NCBI GenBank assembly: GCA_028826165.1
Contig: JAPDFW010000064.1
Span: forward strand, 1 to 64,000
Source of the DNA: Anaeramoeba ignava
Lineage: Eukaryota; Metamonada; Anaeramoebidae
Length of the DNA: 64,000 nt
Reading direction: 5' to 3'
Both the position numbers and the translations under genes were made by a program. Below, in pieces: positions 1-11,859 of this stretch (the stretch's first letter is position 1; each line of letters begins with the position of its first letter). The notes beneath the pieces are model-generated. The model had not been told where the DNA came from, ran no database searches, and worked only from the letters and a program-made list of their open reading frames with translations.

Positions 1-790
1 CCTTTAGCCTTTGTCGATGGATCCATCTTTTGCTCTCCTTTGGCCAAGCTTACGATTTTATTCACCTGAGCTCAAGACTTGATCTCTGACTGCTCATCAG
101 ACCCTCAAGCATCCCAGGATCTCAAATCTGCAGTTAAGTTGAGCACCATCCTTTTCTTGGGAATCAACTGCACTCTTGTCCATAACATACCTGTTAACTG
201 TTTTCAAAATGATTTGAATTCTCCATTACTTCAGAAAACCACCAGATCTTTTAACCTTGACTTCCCATAAATTCTTAGTAGATGCTTGGCCTTCTCCTCT
301 TCACTTCTTTTGATGAATTTATTCTGTCAATTTTAACTTGGACTTTTGGACACAAATTTACAAATTAGAAAATTATCGTTCAATTCAACACTGGAACGAA
401 TCACAAATATCAAAATAAAGAAAACTCGTGTGGATGGCTCAACTCTCAACAACTTCACGATGATTTTAAATGAACAGAATATTGTTATTGATCAAGTTAT
501 CCTGAATATATGTTAATTTGGAAAGAAATTGTTTACTTGATTTGTCTTTTTACTGGTAGTTTAGATTTTGATAGTAGAAATACTGAATTTGGTAGAATAA
601 TAATATGTGTAGTAATTATATGGATTATTATTCTTATTTCATATTCACTTATTCAAAAATGGATGATGAAAAATTATGAAGATTAAATACTTTTTATTAC
701 CTTTCTTCTTTTTGATGAATAAAAATCTTTATTTTTCTTTCTTTCTTTTTCCATTTATTTTTCTTTTGAATCAACAATTTTTCTAATTCT
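1..790. other. GC-richer segment without a recognisable gene
   Basis: The first ~500 bases are visibly richer in G and C, and in complex sequence, than anything else nearby. Short open stretches exist on both strands (for example about 63 codons at 79-270, plus) but none has a recognisable domain or an upstream start context like the real genes. It may be a remnant of a mobile element or the tail of a gene outside the window. After ~500 it grades into ordinary AT-rich spacer. Confidence 0.3.
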
Positions 791-792
791 GG

Positions 793-1875
793 ATCATTAA
801 AAATTTTTAATTATTGGAAATTTGAAGTAAGAACTTCACATTTCTTTGTAAGTTCTTTATTAGATTTTAAACTGTTTGAGATGTTCTTCAAGATCAAAAT
901 ATTTTTCACTATTCTTCTTTTTGAGTTTTGAATTCTTTGAGTTAATTTGTTCAATTTGTTCTTGAAGAAGTAAATTTGAATGAGTAAATAAAGATTTAGC
1001 TTGATTAAGTGCATCAACAATTTTTCTTTTCTAATTTGGGGTTTTTCATGAGAACAGATAAGTGAGTTTAATATAATCAATTTTTCATCAAATTCCATTT
1101 CAGATCATCATTTGGAAAAACAATAATTGATTTTCTAACTTCATGAGTTGGTTTTTCTTCTTTTTATATTTGTTTCAGAATCTGTTTGAGGTGATGATTT
1201 TTTTTTGTTCGATTTTGTGATTCTGTTTCTGTATCAAAGTGTACTTTTTATTTTATCTGAAAACGGTTTAACAAAAATATGTTGCATCAAATCCAAGATC
1301 TTAATGTTGTTACCATTCCTCTTCCTGGAATTAATCTTATTAATCCTTGTATAAATTTTCCACCCCATATTAATAGGTGTTGCCCCAAACCTAATAATAA
1401 ATATTTAATATTTTTGGATAATATTTATTATTTAATATTTTAATATTTATTTAATATCTGAAAAATACATGAACCCAAAAATCTTTTTCCATCTAAATCT
1501 CTACCAACCAATCAAAATCAAAGAAACCTTCAGGAGAACTTTAATAAAAATAATAAAATATAAAATTAAAATTAATCCTAAAACAAAAAGGAATTGCAAA
1601 CTTAAAAGCAGATTGAATAGCTAAAGGAGCTGCTTTTTTTAGTGGGGAAGATTGAAAGCAGGTTGAAAATCTGCACAGAAAGACCATTTTGGACCTTTTG
1701 AACAAATTTGTTTTTGATTTTGCTTTTAAATAATGAAATTGCAGCTGGATTTGCATCAATAAATCAACTTTTTCATCACAAGAACTATTGGTTCATAATA
1801 AGCTTGAATTTTCTTTTATATATTGTTTTGATTGTTTCTTAGTTATTTTTCGCTGATTGATTTCGACTGCTCCCA
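793..1875 (-). pseudogene. Decayed tandem copy of the PAS/coiled-coil gene
   Basis: This is a direct-repeat copy of the gene at 2083-3774, recognisable along its whole length: the first exon (about 1875-1570), the short second exon, the exon beginning with the Trp-Ala-Thr-Pro-Ile-Asn block (about 1370) and the C-terminal coiled coil (to about 793). It is broken by many one-base insertions and deletions relative to the downstream copy, so no long frame survives. The intron before the third exon lacks most of the AATATTT expansion seen in the other copy. Confidence 0.75.
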
Positions 1876-2082
1876 TTATTATTCTTTTTAAATTTATTTT
1901 TGAAATAAAATCAATTAGTTTATTTTTCTGAAAATTTAGTTTTATTGCTTGTAAATTAAAGAAAAGAATGTAAAAATATTCTTTTTGTGAAAGAAAAATG
2001 GAAATTAAATTGGTAAATTTTTGAGATAAGAAAAATTAATTTAGAAATGGCTGGATGAGAATTAGATTTCTATTAAAATAGT

Positions 2083-3774
2083 TCAATTATTAATTAAATT
2101 GTTTGTAATTAATTTAATTGGAATTTTCCATTTATTTTTCTTTTGAATCAACAATTTTTCTAATTCTGGATCATTAAAAAGTTTTCTAATTATTTGGAAA
2201 TTTGAAGTAAGAACTTCACATTTCTTTGTAAGTTCTTTATTAGATTTTAAACTGTTTTGGAGATGTTCTTCAAGATCAAAATATTTTTGTCTGTTTTTCT
2301 TTTCTTGAGTTTGAATTCTTTGAGTTAATTGTTCAATTTGTTCTTGAAGAAGTAAATTTGAACGAGTAAATAAAGATTTAGCTTGATTAAGTGCATCAAC
2401 AATTTTCTTTTCTAATTTAGGGTTTTCATGAGAACGAATAAGTGATTTAATATAATCAACTTTCTCATCAAATTCCATTTCAAGATCATCATTCGGAAAA
2501 ACAATAATTGATTTTCTAACTTCATGAGTTGGTTTTTCTTCTGCTTTTGTACTTGTGTTTGGACTTGATTCTTTTTTTGGATCTGTTTTTGGATCTGTTT
2601 TTGGATCTGATTTGGATTCTTTTTTTATATTTGGATCTGTTTTTGTATTTGTTTCAGAATCTGTTTGAGGTGATGATTTTGTTTGTTCGATTTGTGATTC
2701 TGTTTCTGTATCAAGTGCACTTTTTATTTTATCTGAAAGTGGTTTAACAAAATATGCTGCATCAACTCCAAGATCTAATGTTGTTACCATTCCTCTTCCT
2801 GAAACTGGTCTTGTTAATCCTTGTATAACTAATTTTCCACCCATATTAATAGGTGTTGCCCAAACCTAATAATAAATATTTAATATTTTTGGATAATATT
2901 TATTTTAATATTTAATATTTTTGGATAATATTTAATATTTATTTAATATTTAATATTTATTTAATATTTAATATTTAATATTTATTTAATATTTAATATT
3001 TAATATATAATATATAATATTTAATATTTATTTTAATATTTAATATTTAATATTTAATATTTAATATTTAATATTTAATATTTAATATTTAATATTTTTA
3101 TTTAATATTTAATATTTATTATTTAATATTTAATATTTTAATATTTATTATTTAATATTTAATATTTAATATTTATTTTAATATTTAATATTTATTATTT
3201 AATATTTAATTATTTGATCAGTATTATTTAATATTTATTATTTAATTATTTGATCAGTATTATTTAAATAAGAAAAAGTGATCAAAAATAAACAAAATTA
3301 ATTTGATCAATTAAAAAATTTAAAAATAGATTTAATTGAAAAATAAAGAAAAATACATGAACCCAAAAATCTTTTCCATCTAAATCTCTATGTAACCAAT
3401 CAAAATCAAAGAAACCTTCAGGAGAACTTTAATAAAATAATAAAATATTAAATTAAAACAAAAAAAGGTGAAAAAAAAGGTGAAAAAAAAGGAATTGCAA
3501 ACTTAAAAGCAGATTGAATAGCTAAAGGAGCTGCTCTTGAAGTAGGAAGATTGAAAGCAGGTTGAAAATCTGCTGAAAGACCATTTGGACCTTTTGAACA
3601 AATTTGTTTTTTTGATTTTGCTTTAAATAATGAAATTGCAGCTGGATTTGCATCAATAAAATCAGCTTTTTCATCACCAAGAACTATTGGTTCATAATAA
3701 GCTTGAACTTTCTTTATATATTGTTTTGATTGTTTCTTAGTTATTTTTTTTTTCGCTGATTCGACTGCTCCCAT
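2083..3774 (-). CDS. PAS-domain protein with C-terminal coiled coil
   Basis: Exon 1 runs from the ATG at 3774 to about 3460, exon 2 about 3430-3357, exon 3 2865-2083; the 3356/2866 intron has clean GT-AG ends and keeps phase. Residues ~25-75 read like the start of a PAS sensor domain (YYEPIVLGD, then FIDANPAAISLF, then LSADFQPAF), and the domain finishes across exons 2 and 3 with HRDLDGKDFWVHVWATPIN. After it come a Thr/Asp/Lys/Pro-rich linker with repeated DPKT and a ~110-residue Lys/Glu/Gln coiled coil. No kinase or other output domain is present, so it is probably a PAS-driven dimeric scaffold or regulator. The exon 1/exon 2 junction does not keep frame as I read it: a TTTTTTTCACC run at the end of exon 1 may have slipped. 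The ligand is unknown. Confidence 0.65.
2866..3270. repeat. AATATTT-type expansion inside a PAS-gene intron
   Basis: Almost pure runs of TTTAATATT and TTTATTTAATATT fill the intron between exons 2 and 3. The decayed upstream copy has only about 80 bases of this, so the expansion is specific to this copy. Confidence 0.85.
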
Positions 3775-4289
3775 TATTATTCTTTTTTAAATTTATTTTT
3801 GAAATAAAATCAATTAGTTTATTTTTGGAAAATTTAGTTTTATTACTTTGTAAATTAAAGAAAAGAATGTAAAAATATTCTTTTGTGAAAGAAAAATGGA
3901 AATTAAATTGGTAAATTTTTAAAAAGTTTAATTTAAAAATGCGATCACAATTAATTTTTAATTAATTTTTAATTAATTTTTATTTAATTTTTATTTAATT
4001 TTTATTTAATTAATTTTATTTAATTTTTGGATGAGTTGTTCTTATATTTTTAAACAAAAGTTATTTAAAAAAAAAAATTTTTTTTCTTCTTCTTTTTTGT
4101 TGTTTAGATTTAATTTTAAAAAATAAAATTTAATTAAAAAATTATCTTTTTTTTGATCTTAAAAAGAAAAAAAAATAGGGTATAAAAAAAGGGGAATTTA
4201 AAAAATGAAATAAATAGCAAAAAAGAGATTTAATTTAAAAAGAAAAAGGAGAATAATAATGATTTTAATTTAATTAGATCTCTAATTAA
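3775..4289. other. AT-rich spacer upstream of the PAS gene
   Basis: No coding signal. It holds TTAATTTTTATT runs at 3955-4030 and long A and T homopolymers. It should contain the promoter of the minus-strand PAS gene, but I see no defined motif. Confidence 0.4.
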
Positions 4290-5485
4290 AAATTAAATAT
4301 TGAATATTAAATATTGAATTGAATATTGAATTGAATATTAAATATTGAATTGAATATTGAATATTAAATATTGAATATTGAATTGAATATTGAATATTAA
4401 ATATTGAATTGAATATTAAATATTGAATTGAATATTGAATATTAAATATTAAATATTAAATATTGAATATTGAATTGAATTGAATTATTGGAATTGAATA
4501 TTGAATATTGAATTGAATATTGAATATTAAATATTGAATTGAATATTGAATTGAATATTAAATGAATATTGAAACAAATAATATTAAATATTGAATATTG
4601 AATATTGAACGAAATTGAATGTGGTGAATATTGAATGAATATTAAAAATTGAATATTGGTGAAATTGAATATTCAAATATTAAATATTGAATCGAAATGA
4701 ATATTGAATTAAATTAAATATTGAATTAAATTGGTAAATATTGGAATTTCATGAATCGAATATTAAACGAATTAAATCAAATATTAAATATGGAATCAAA
4801 TATTGAATTGAATATTAAAATATGAATCAAAATGAATGAATTGAAATTGAATTAAATATTGAATATTGAATATATGAATGAATATTGGGTGAATATTGAA
4901 ATGAATATTAAATGACGGAATTGAATATTAAACATTGAATTAAATATTAAATTTGAATATTAAATATTGAATTGAATATTAAAATTGAATTGAATGAATA
5001 TTAAATATTGAATTGAATTGAATATTGAATATTGAATAATCAAAATATTAAATATTGAATATTGAATTCAAATATTGAATATTAAAATATTAAATATTAA
5101 ATATTAAAATATTAAATATTGAATTGAATATTTAATATTGAATATTGAATATTGAATATTGAATATTGAATATTGAATATTGAATATTAATAAATATTGA
5201 ATATTGAATTGAATATTGAATATTGAATATTAAATATTAAATATTGAATATTAAATATTGAATTGAATATTAAATATTGAATATTGAATTGAATATTGAA
5301 TTAAATATTGAATTGAATTAAATATTGAATTAAATATTAAATATTGAATTGAATATTAAATATTGAATTGAATATTGAATATTGAATATTGAATTGAATA
5401 TTAAATATTGATTTGAATATTAAATATTGATTTGAATATTGAATTGAATTGAATTGAATTGAATTAAATATTGAATTGAGTTTTT
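4290..5485. repeat. ATTGAATATT/ATTAAATATT satellite, ~1.2 kb
   Basis: Irregular tandem array of 5-10 base words (GAATATT, AAATATT, GAATT), interrupted between about 4590 and 4920 by degenerate units. It ends 60 bases before the start codon of the plus-strand gene at 5548, so it forms that gene's upstream region. Confidence 0.9.
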
Positions 5486-5547
5486 AAAAATAAAAAATTA
5501 AAATAAAATTTTTCATTTTTTTCATTTTTTTCATTTTTTTTATATTG

Positions 5548-6732
5548 ATGGCTGATAAACAATTCGAAGAAAATCTCATTTTCAAAAACATTCTCTCTCA
5601 TGGATTAGGAGTATCAAGCAAACACACAGGAAAATCCATAACAATTCATGATTTACATCAATTACCAATCGGAGAAACATTTATAACAACAACAGGAAAT
5701 GTAATTGAAAGAATCTCCGAAAATCAAGGAGTTTTAAACGAAACAAAGATATTTGAGTTTGGAATCGGAATCAACAAAAAAAGTAACGAAAACATAGGCG
5801 AGGATTCTATTAAAAAAAGCATGGGAAAAGCTCAGCAAGAAGAAGAAAAATTATCCAAGTTGGCTTGCACATTGCAGTCGAAATTCCTCGAAGAGAAATA
5901 TCTTCCAATAATTGATATCGATGAATTTTTATATCCAGAAATCAACGAAGAAAACTGGCTTTATTCCCCAAATCAAAGCTTATTACTAGAAAGAAGGACA
6001 GTAAAAGAAAATTTTGATCCACATTCTCAAAACAGACATGACCGCATGAAAACTCCTCATACTTCACATTCAAGAAGCAACAGCGCGCGGAGAAAAAGCG
6101 TAAAGAAGGATAAAAAAGAAAGAATTGCTGTTGCAAAGATGAAGGATATCTTAGTCCAAGAGAGATTGGACTCAACTTTTTCTTCAATCCCAATTGTAAC
6201 GCCAATGAAAGTTTCTGAACAAATTCAAAATGAAAATTCAAGTACAATTTTCTCGAAAAATCAGGATGATTTCCTAAAAATTCAAGAGAAGAAAATTCGT
6301 CCATCCAAAATTATGAATCCCCCTATTTTTGAACAATTTGCAAACCCAAAATCTGATTTAATTTTGGAAAAATCTCAAGAAAATAAAAAAAATTCACAAT
6401 CTTTTGAATTGGCAAATCAAACTTCAAATATTTTGACTAGTTCAAATGTCCAAAAACAAATGAATCCAAATCCTTCTGCAAAACCTAGTCTTGCAATGCC
6501 AATAAAACCTCCAACTGACGGAGAAATCAAAAATGCTCTTGAGTATTCAAACCGTTTGATTCTCATGTCAAGACAAATGAGACAAAAAGAAGAACCTGCA
6601 AAAAGTGAATCTGTTGGTGAATCAAATAAATCAAGTCTTTATCCTAAAAAAATAACAAAAACTCCAATTTCTTCTAAAAGAACAACTCCTTCTCATTCAA
6701 GAAGATCAAGTTTTTCAAAAGAAAGAAAATGA
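5548..6732 (+). CDS. Unknown Ser/Lys-rich protein, 394 aa, single exon
   Basis: The frame is open from the first ATG at 5548 to TGA at 6730-6732. Codon use is less AT-biased than in neighbours and complexity is high, so it is a real gene. No family is recognised. The N-terminal ~130 residues look folded (alternating hydrophobic segments, e.g. LIFKNILSHGLGV and YLPIIDIDEFLYPEI). The rest is low in hydrophobics, with basic Ser-rich patches near residues 165-185 (SRSNSARRKSVKKDKK) and at the C-terminus (SSKRTTPSHSRRSSFSKERK). These resemble phosphorylation sites and nuclear-localisation or microtubule-binding tails. No membrane segment or signal peptide. Confidence 0.75.
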   Translation: MADKQFEENLIFKNILSHGLGVSSKHTGKSITIHDLHQLPIGETFITTTGNVIERISENQGVLNETKIFEFGIGINKKSNENIGEDSIKKSMGKAQQEEEKLSKLACTLQSKFLEEKYLPIIDIDEFLYPEINEENWLYSPNQSLLLERRTVKENFDPHSQNRHDRMKTPHTSHSRSNSARRKSVKKDKKERIAVAKMKDILVQERLDSTFSSIPIVTPMKVSEQIQNENSSTIFSKNQDDFLKIQEKKIRPSKIMNPPIFEQFANPKSDLILEKSQENKKNSQSFELANQTSNILTSSNVQKQMNPNPSAKPSLAMPIKPPTDGEIKNALEYSNRLILMSRQMRQKEEPAKSESVGESNKSSLYPKKITKTPISSKRTTPSHSRRSSFSKERK

Positions 6733-7065
6733 GAATTTTGATTTTTTGATTTTTTTTTTTGATGAATGAAAAATTTATTAAAAAATTTAATTGAAAAATT
6801 TAATTGAAAAATTTAATTCAAACAAAACCCCAAAATCAAATAAGAATTCTGAGTTGTTTTTTATTACAAAAAGAATTAAAAAAAAAATAAATTGCAAACA
6901 TATGTTGAGTCATTAAAAAATTTGATCAATAAATAAAATGTAAATAAAATGTAAATAAAATATAAATAAGATAAGGGTTTTTTTTTTAAAGAATAAAATT
7001 GAGAAAAAAATCGAATTTAAAAGAAAAATAATAATAAAAAATATTTTTTTTCATTTTCTCTTAAC
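6733..7065. other. Intergenic AT-rich spacer
   Basis: Nothing coding is visible. It contains short direct repeats (AAAAATTTAATTG and AAATAAAATGT) and the presumed promoter of the alcohol dehydrogenase gene. Confidence 0.4.
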
Positions 7066-9229
7066 ATGCAAGTTGTTAATTGTTTAAAAGGAATTGAAAA
7101 TTCAATTACTTCTTTTTAGTAAATAAATAATAAACAATAAATTTTTTGATATTTTTTTCTATTTATAAAACTAATCTCTTTTTATTTTTTATTAACTTAG
7201 TTACGGAAAAACTCAATTAGAAATTGGTCTTGGTGCAATAAACAAGTATCCAGAAATTGTGAAGAAAGAAAAACCAAAAGTAATGGGACTTGTAACTGGA
7301 AAGGTAAAAACAAAAACAAAAACCAAAATAAAAACCAAAATAAACTCAATAAACCAAACAAAAAAAAAATTTTTTTTTGCTTTTTTTCTTTTTTGATTTT
7401 TAGTCTTCTTATAAATTAAATGGAGCTTGGGATGTTGTTAAGAAAGCATTAGATGACGAAGGAATTAAATTAGTTCATTACGATAAAATTACAACAAATC
7501 CTCTTTCTTCGACAATAGATGAATGCACAAAATTATTTTTAGATAATAAAGTAGATTATGTTACAGCAATTGGGGGTATAAATTAAAATAAATAAATAAA
7601 CAACAAAAATTCATTTTTTTTTTTAAATTGAACTAATGAAAAAAATTTTTTTTGCTTTATTTTTTTATTTTTTTTTATTTTAAAATATAAAGGTGGATCA
7701 CCAATCGATGCAGCAAAATTAGTTACAATTTTAATGAAATATCCAGGAAAAATTGCTTATGATGTTCTTCATTTAACTTTTGAAACAAAAGAAGCAGTTC
7801 CATTGATTACAATCAACACAACAGCAGGAACAGGAACTGAAGTTAACCGATTCTTTGTTGTGACAATTGATAACAAAGGACCAGTTCTCAAACCAGTTGT
7901 TGGTTCAATTGCTGCTTATCCAACTTATTCTATTGATGATCCTAATTTGTTGATGTCTTCTCCTCCAAAAATGACTATTTATACTGCGGTTGATTCTTTG
8001 AATCATGTTTTCGAAGCTGCAACAACTAAAATTAGAAATCCTTTCTCTTTGATTCTTGGAAAAGAAGTTGTTGAAATGGTTGCTCATTTCCTTCCTATTG
8101 CTAATAAAGATCCAAAGAATGGTGAAGCTCGTTATTATTTACATTATGCCTCGGCATTAGCAGGATGTGCTTTTGATTCTGCATTATTACATCTTACTCA
8201 TTCATTGGTAAATTAAACCAATCTAAATTAAATCAAATTAAATTAATATTCAATTCAAATCAAATCTAATTTAATTAAATTAAATCAAATCAAATCAAAT
8301 TTAAATCAATATTTAAATTTAAATTAAATCAAATTAAATCAAATTAAATCAAATCAAATCAAATCAATTCAAATTAAATCAAATCAAATTAAATTAAATT
8401 AAATTAAATTAAATTAAATCAATATTTAAATTAAATCAATATTTAAATCAAATTAAATTAAATTAAATTAAATTAAATCAATATTTAAATTAAATTAAAT
8501 TCAATATTTAAATTAAAATCAAATTAAATCAAATCAATATTCAAATTAAATCAATATTTAAATTAAAATCAAATTAAATCAATATTTAAATTTAAATCAA
8601 TATTTAAATTAAATTCAAATTTAAATCAATATTTAAATTAAATTAAATCAAATCAAATTTAAATCAATATTTAAATTAAATTAAATTAAATCAATATTTA
8701 AATTAAATCAATATTTAAATCAAATCAAATCAAATTAATATTCAAATTAAAATCAAATAAATTAAATCGAATCAAATTTAAATTAAATTAAAATCAAATT
8801 AATTCAAATTTAATTAAATTCATTTCTTTTTGGTTTAAATAGGAACATCCAATGGCTGCTAAGATTTGGAATTTACCACATGGACAAGGTCTTGGAATCC
8901 TTCAACCTTCAGTTATTAAAGTTGTTTATCCAGTTCTTCCAAAGATTTGTGCTTTGATTTTGGGTCCAATAATTCCAGATCTTAAAGGAGATCCTTCTGA
9001 AGCTACAATGGTTGCTGAAAAGTATGAAGAATGGCTTGCTGAAAATGGTCTTCCTGAAAAAATGGGAGATGTTGGATTTAAAGAAGAAGATATTGATGAA
9101 TTAGTTAAAAATGCAAGAGAAACTCCTGTTATTTCCAATGTTTTACTTCCAGTTTCACCAGTTGAAGCAACAGATGAATTACTCAAAGGAATTTATCTTG
9201 AATCAATGAAACCACTTCGAAAGAAGTAA
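7066..9229 (+). CDS. Iron-containing alcohol dehydrogenase, five exons
   Basis: Exons 7066-7118, 7201-7303, 7404-7575, 7693-8207 and 8843-9229 all join at GT-AG sites in phase to give 409 residues, close to the usual length of the family. The nucleotide-binding motif GGGSPIDAAK is split by intron 3, and TTAGTGTEVN follows. Likely metal ligands are the Asp and His of VDSLNHVFE, a His in LTHSLEHP (rebuilt across intron 4) and the His of LPHGQG. The family is NAD(P)-dependent and reduces aldehydes or ketones; in anaerobic protists it commonly serves in fermentation. No targeting peptide is obvious, so cytosolic action is likely. Substrate cannot be told from sequence. The 53-base first exon is the least certain part, but its splice phase fits. 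Confidence 0.92.
8208..8842. repeat. AAATTAAATC repeat intron in the alcohol dehydrogenase gene
   Basis: The fourth intron is 635 bases of AAATTAAATC, AAATCAAATC and AATATTTAAATT words, much longer than the other introns of the gene (about 80-120 bases). Clean GT at 8208 and AG at 8841-8842. Confidence 0.9.
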
Positions 9230-9431
9230 AAAGGAATTTCTTCTTAATTTCTTTTTCAAATTTCTTCTCAATTTCTTCTTAATTTCTTTTTTAAATTTCT
9301 TTTTCAAATTTCTTTTTTAAATTTCTTTTTTAAATTTCTTCTTTAAATTTCTTTTCCGTTTTCAAAGATTTCAATTAATTAAAAAAACAAACACAAAGTC
9401 AACATTTTTTTTCCATTTTTTTTAATTTAGT

Positions 9432-10390
9432 TTATTTATTCAATTTTTTTAATCCTTTTTCTTTAATTCCTTTTTTAATTTTTTTAATTTGTTCTTTTTT
9501 ATTTGAAATTAAATATTCTAATTCTAAATTATCTTCTAAATATTCTTTAATTAATTGACTTAAAGTAATATTTTCTGCTTTTAAATTTTCATTTTCTTCT
9601 TTTATTAAATTAATTTTGTTTATTAATTCTTTTATTTGTTTTGAAATTGAATTATTATTATTATTATTGTTTAGATCAATATTTTTATTCTATTTTTAAA
9701 TTTTATTTATTAATTAAAAAAAAAAAAGTGGAATTGAAAATTAAGATTAAAATTTTAAAGAAGAATTATTTTGTTTTTTTAAATAGAAAATTTAATTAAA
9801 TATTACATTTTTGATTTGATTATTTTTTGATCCATTTTTTAAATTATTTTTTAAATTATTTTTATTTTTTTTATGAGATTTTGATTGAGGTTTTAATAAA
9901 TCATTTGAATTTCTTTCTTTTGCTTTAATCTTTTTTAACTAAAATTAAATAAAAATAAATTAATAATTCCAAAATAAAAAGAGGAATAAGAAGAATAATA
10001 ATAAGAAAAAAGCAAAAAAAATAAATTTCTTTTCTTTTTTTCTTAATAAACTTTAAAAAGAATAAATATCGAAATTTATTTATTTTAAAAAGAAAAAAAA
10101 AATTTTTTTTTTCCATTCTTTTTTCTTTTTAAAAAATAAAAAATAAAAATAAAAAATAATTTAAATAAAAATAAGGGAATAAAAATAAAAAACAATAATA
10201 AATTAAATTTTAATTTAAATTAAAATATAAAAAAATAACAAACTTTGCGATAATTATGCAATCTACATTTATTACAAATTCTATTAGAAGAACCATAAAT
10301 TGAAGATAATTCTAAAACAAGTCTAAAAGGTTTGGGTCGAGAAAATTTATCAAGTTCAAATCCACAACAACAACATTTATTTTCATTCAT
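9432..10390 (-). CDS. Small zinc-motif/coiled-coil protein (paralogue A)
   Basis: Three exons (10390-10244, 9938-9807, 9689-9432) with GT-AG introns in phase give 178 residues. The N-terminus has Cys-Cys-Cys-Cys-Gly at residues 6-10 and, about 30 residues later, CNKC: a CxxC...CxxC pair typical of a small zinc knuckle or ribbon. A Lys/Asn linker and a ~75-residue charged coiled coil follow (KEENENLKAENITL and onward). A second gene with the same plan lies at 52926-53408, which supports both models. The family is not identified; the spacing recalls small zinc domains that bind nucleic acid or protein, and the coiled coil suggests dimers. Confidence 0.7.
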
Positions 10391-11162
10391 TTAAAAAAGA
10401 AAGAAAAGAAAAAGAAAAAAAGTAATTTTCTTTTTATTTAATTTTTTTGATCGTTTTTTTTTTTCTTTTTTAAACAATAAAAAAAATAATTTTTAATTTA
10501 TAATATTTTTTAAAAAAAAAGAGTTGAGTCATAAATTTAATTTCTTTTTTAAATCTTTTATTTAATTTTATTTAAATAATCATTTCAAAAATTTTTTTTA
10601 ATTTTTTTTTAATTTTGATCGAAAAAATTTTTTTTAAAAAAGAAAATTAAATTTTAAAATAAAAAATGATTTAAAATTAGAATTAAAGTTTAAATTATTT
10701 AGATTTAGATTTAGATTATTTTTTTTCCGATTTCAATTTTTTTTCAATTATAATTTAAAAGTTAAAAAAAGTAAATTTAATTTCAAAATAATTCAAATAA
10801 AAATTTCACTTTTTCCTTTTTTTTTTGTTCCACATTTTTTTTTTAAAGATTTAAATATTTTTTTTTTTGGAATTAAATATTTTGAAAGAATTAAATTAAA
10901 AATTAATTTTTTAATTAAAAATAAATTTATTTTTTGAATAAAAAAATATTTAAAAAAATATCAAAAATAAAAAGAGAAATTAATAAATATAAGAATAATA
11001 AAACTAATCAAAAACATTTCTTATATAAATTTTTATTCAGTAATATTATTTTATTCCTAATTCATTTTAGAAATTTAATGAGAGAAAAATTTCAAACAAT
11101 TTTTTATTTTTTTCATTTTTCAATTATTCTTTTTTTTTTTTAAAAAATTTAAAATAAAAAAA
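10391..11162. other. AT-rich spacer between divergent genes
   Basis: Only A/T runs and short Lys/Phe/Ile-coding shadows. No recognisable gene or site. It separates the minus-strand zinc gene from the plus-strand remnant at 11163. Confidence 0.4.
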
Positions 11163-11698
11163 TGATGAATAAAAAAGATGAAAAAAATGAATCAACAAAT
11201 AAAGAAGTGGAATCAATATTAACGAATCAATTACCAGAAAAACAAAATCAAGAAGATGATTTAAAAAGAAAACACAATAAAACACCAGAAATTACACCCG
11301 TTAAAAATTTACAACCTCCGCAAAAGAAGTAGTACAAGAGAATTAAAAATCACATCAAAAATACAAAAAAAAAGAATAAGAAAAATATGTCGGAAGAAAA
11401 AAAGAAAAAGAAACTAAATCTTTTGTTGATCAAGATTTAATTTCTAGAAAATTAAATTTTACTTCTAAAAATGGAGATATTGAAAAATAAAGTGGATGAA
11501 ATTGAATCGGAAAAATTGATGATAAAGAAAAGTTTTAATAAAGAGGATGAATATATTTCTGATGAGCAAGAGTCTTCTGATGAAGTTGATAAGAAGACAC
11601 CTAATAAAAATGAATCCAAAAAATCAAAACAAAGATCAAAAAAAAAGAAAAGAGATAAAAAAAGAAAAGAAATTAAAAAGAAAAAATCAAATTTATGA
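11163..11698 (+). pseudogene. Frame-broken Lys-rich basic protein
   Basis: An ATG at 11163 opens a Glu/Lys/Asn-rich frame that stops after about 55 codons at 11330. Coding-like sequence continues in a second frame (Arg/Ser/Thr-rich), a third frame (about 11408-11470) and again in a 75-codon frame at 11471-11698 that ends in Lys/Arg runs. The steady codon style suggests one gene of about 175 residues with several one-base breaks in A runs. Function unknown; the basic tail could direct nuclear localisation. Real decay and homopolymer errors cannot be separated here. Confidence 0.4.
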
Positions 11699-11859
11699 TT
11701 AATTTAACTATGTTTGGCACATGAAATATGTTTTTGTTTCATCCATTCATAACTAAAAATTGATATTCTTTTAAGTTTTTAAATGAAAAAAACTTTTAAA
11801 AACAAAATTAAAAAAAAAATTAAAAAAAAAATTAAAAAAAAAAAAGCAAAAAAAGGGAG

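Noticed and set aside
1-40. Minus-strand KDGSIDK resembling the DGS...K motif of Copia-type reverse transcriptase
   Set aside because: Only one short match; flanking frames have stops and no other polymerase motif.
9925-10116. Phe/Lys-rich 63-codon minus-strand frame
   Set aside because: It lies within intron 1 of the zinc/coiled-coil gene and has no coding character.
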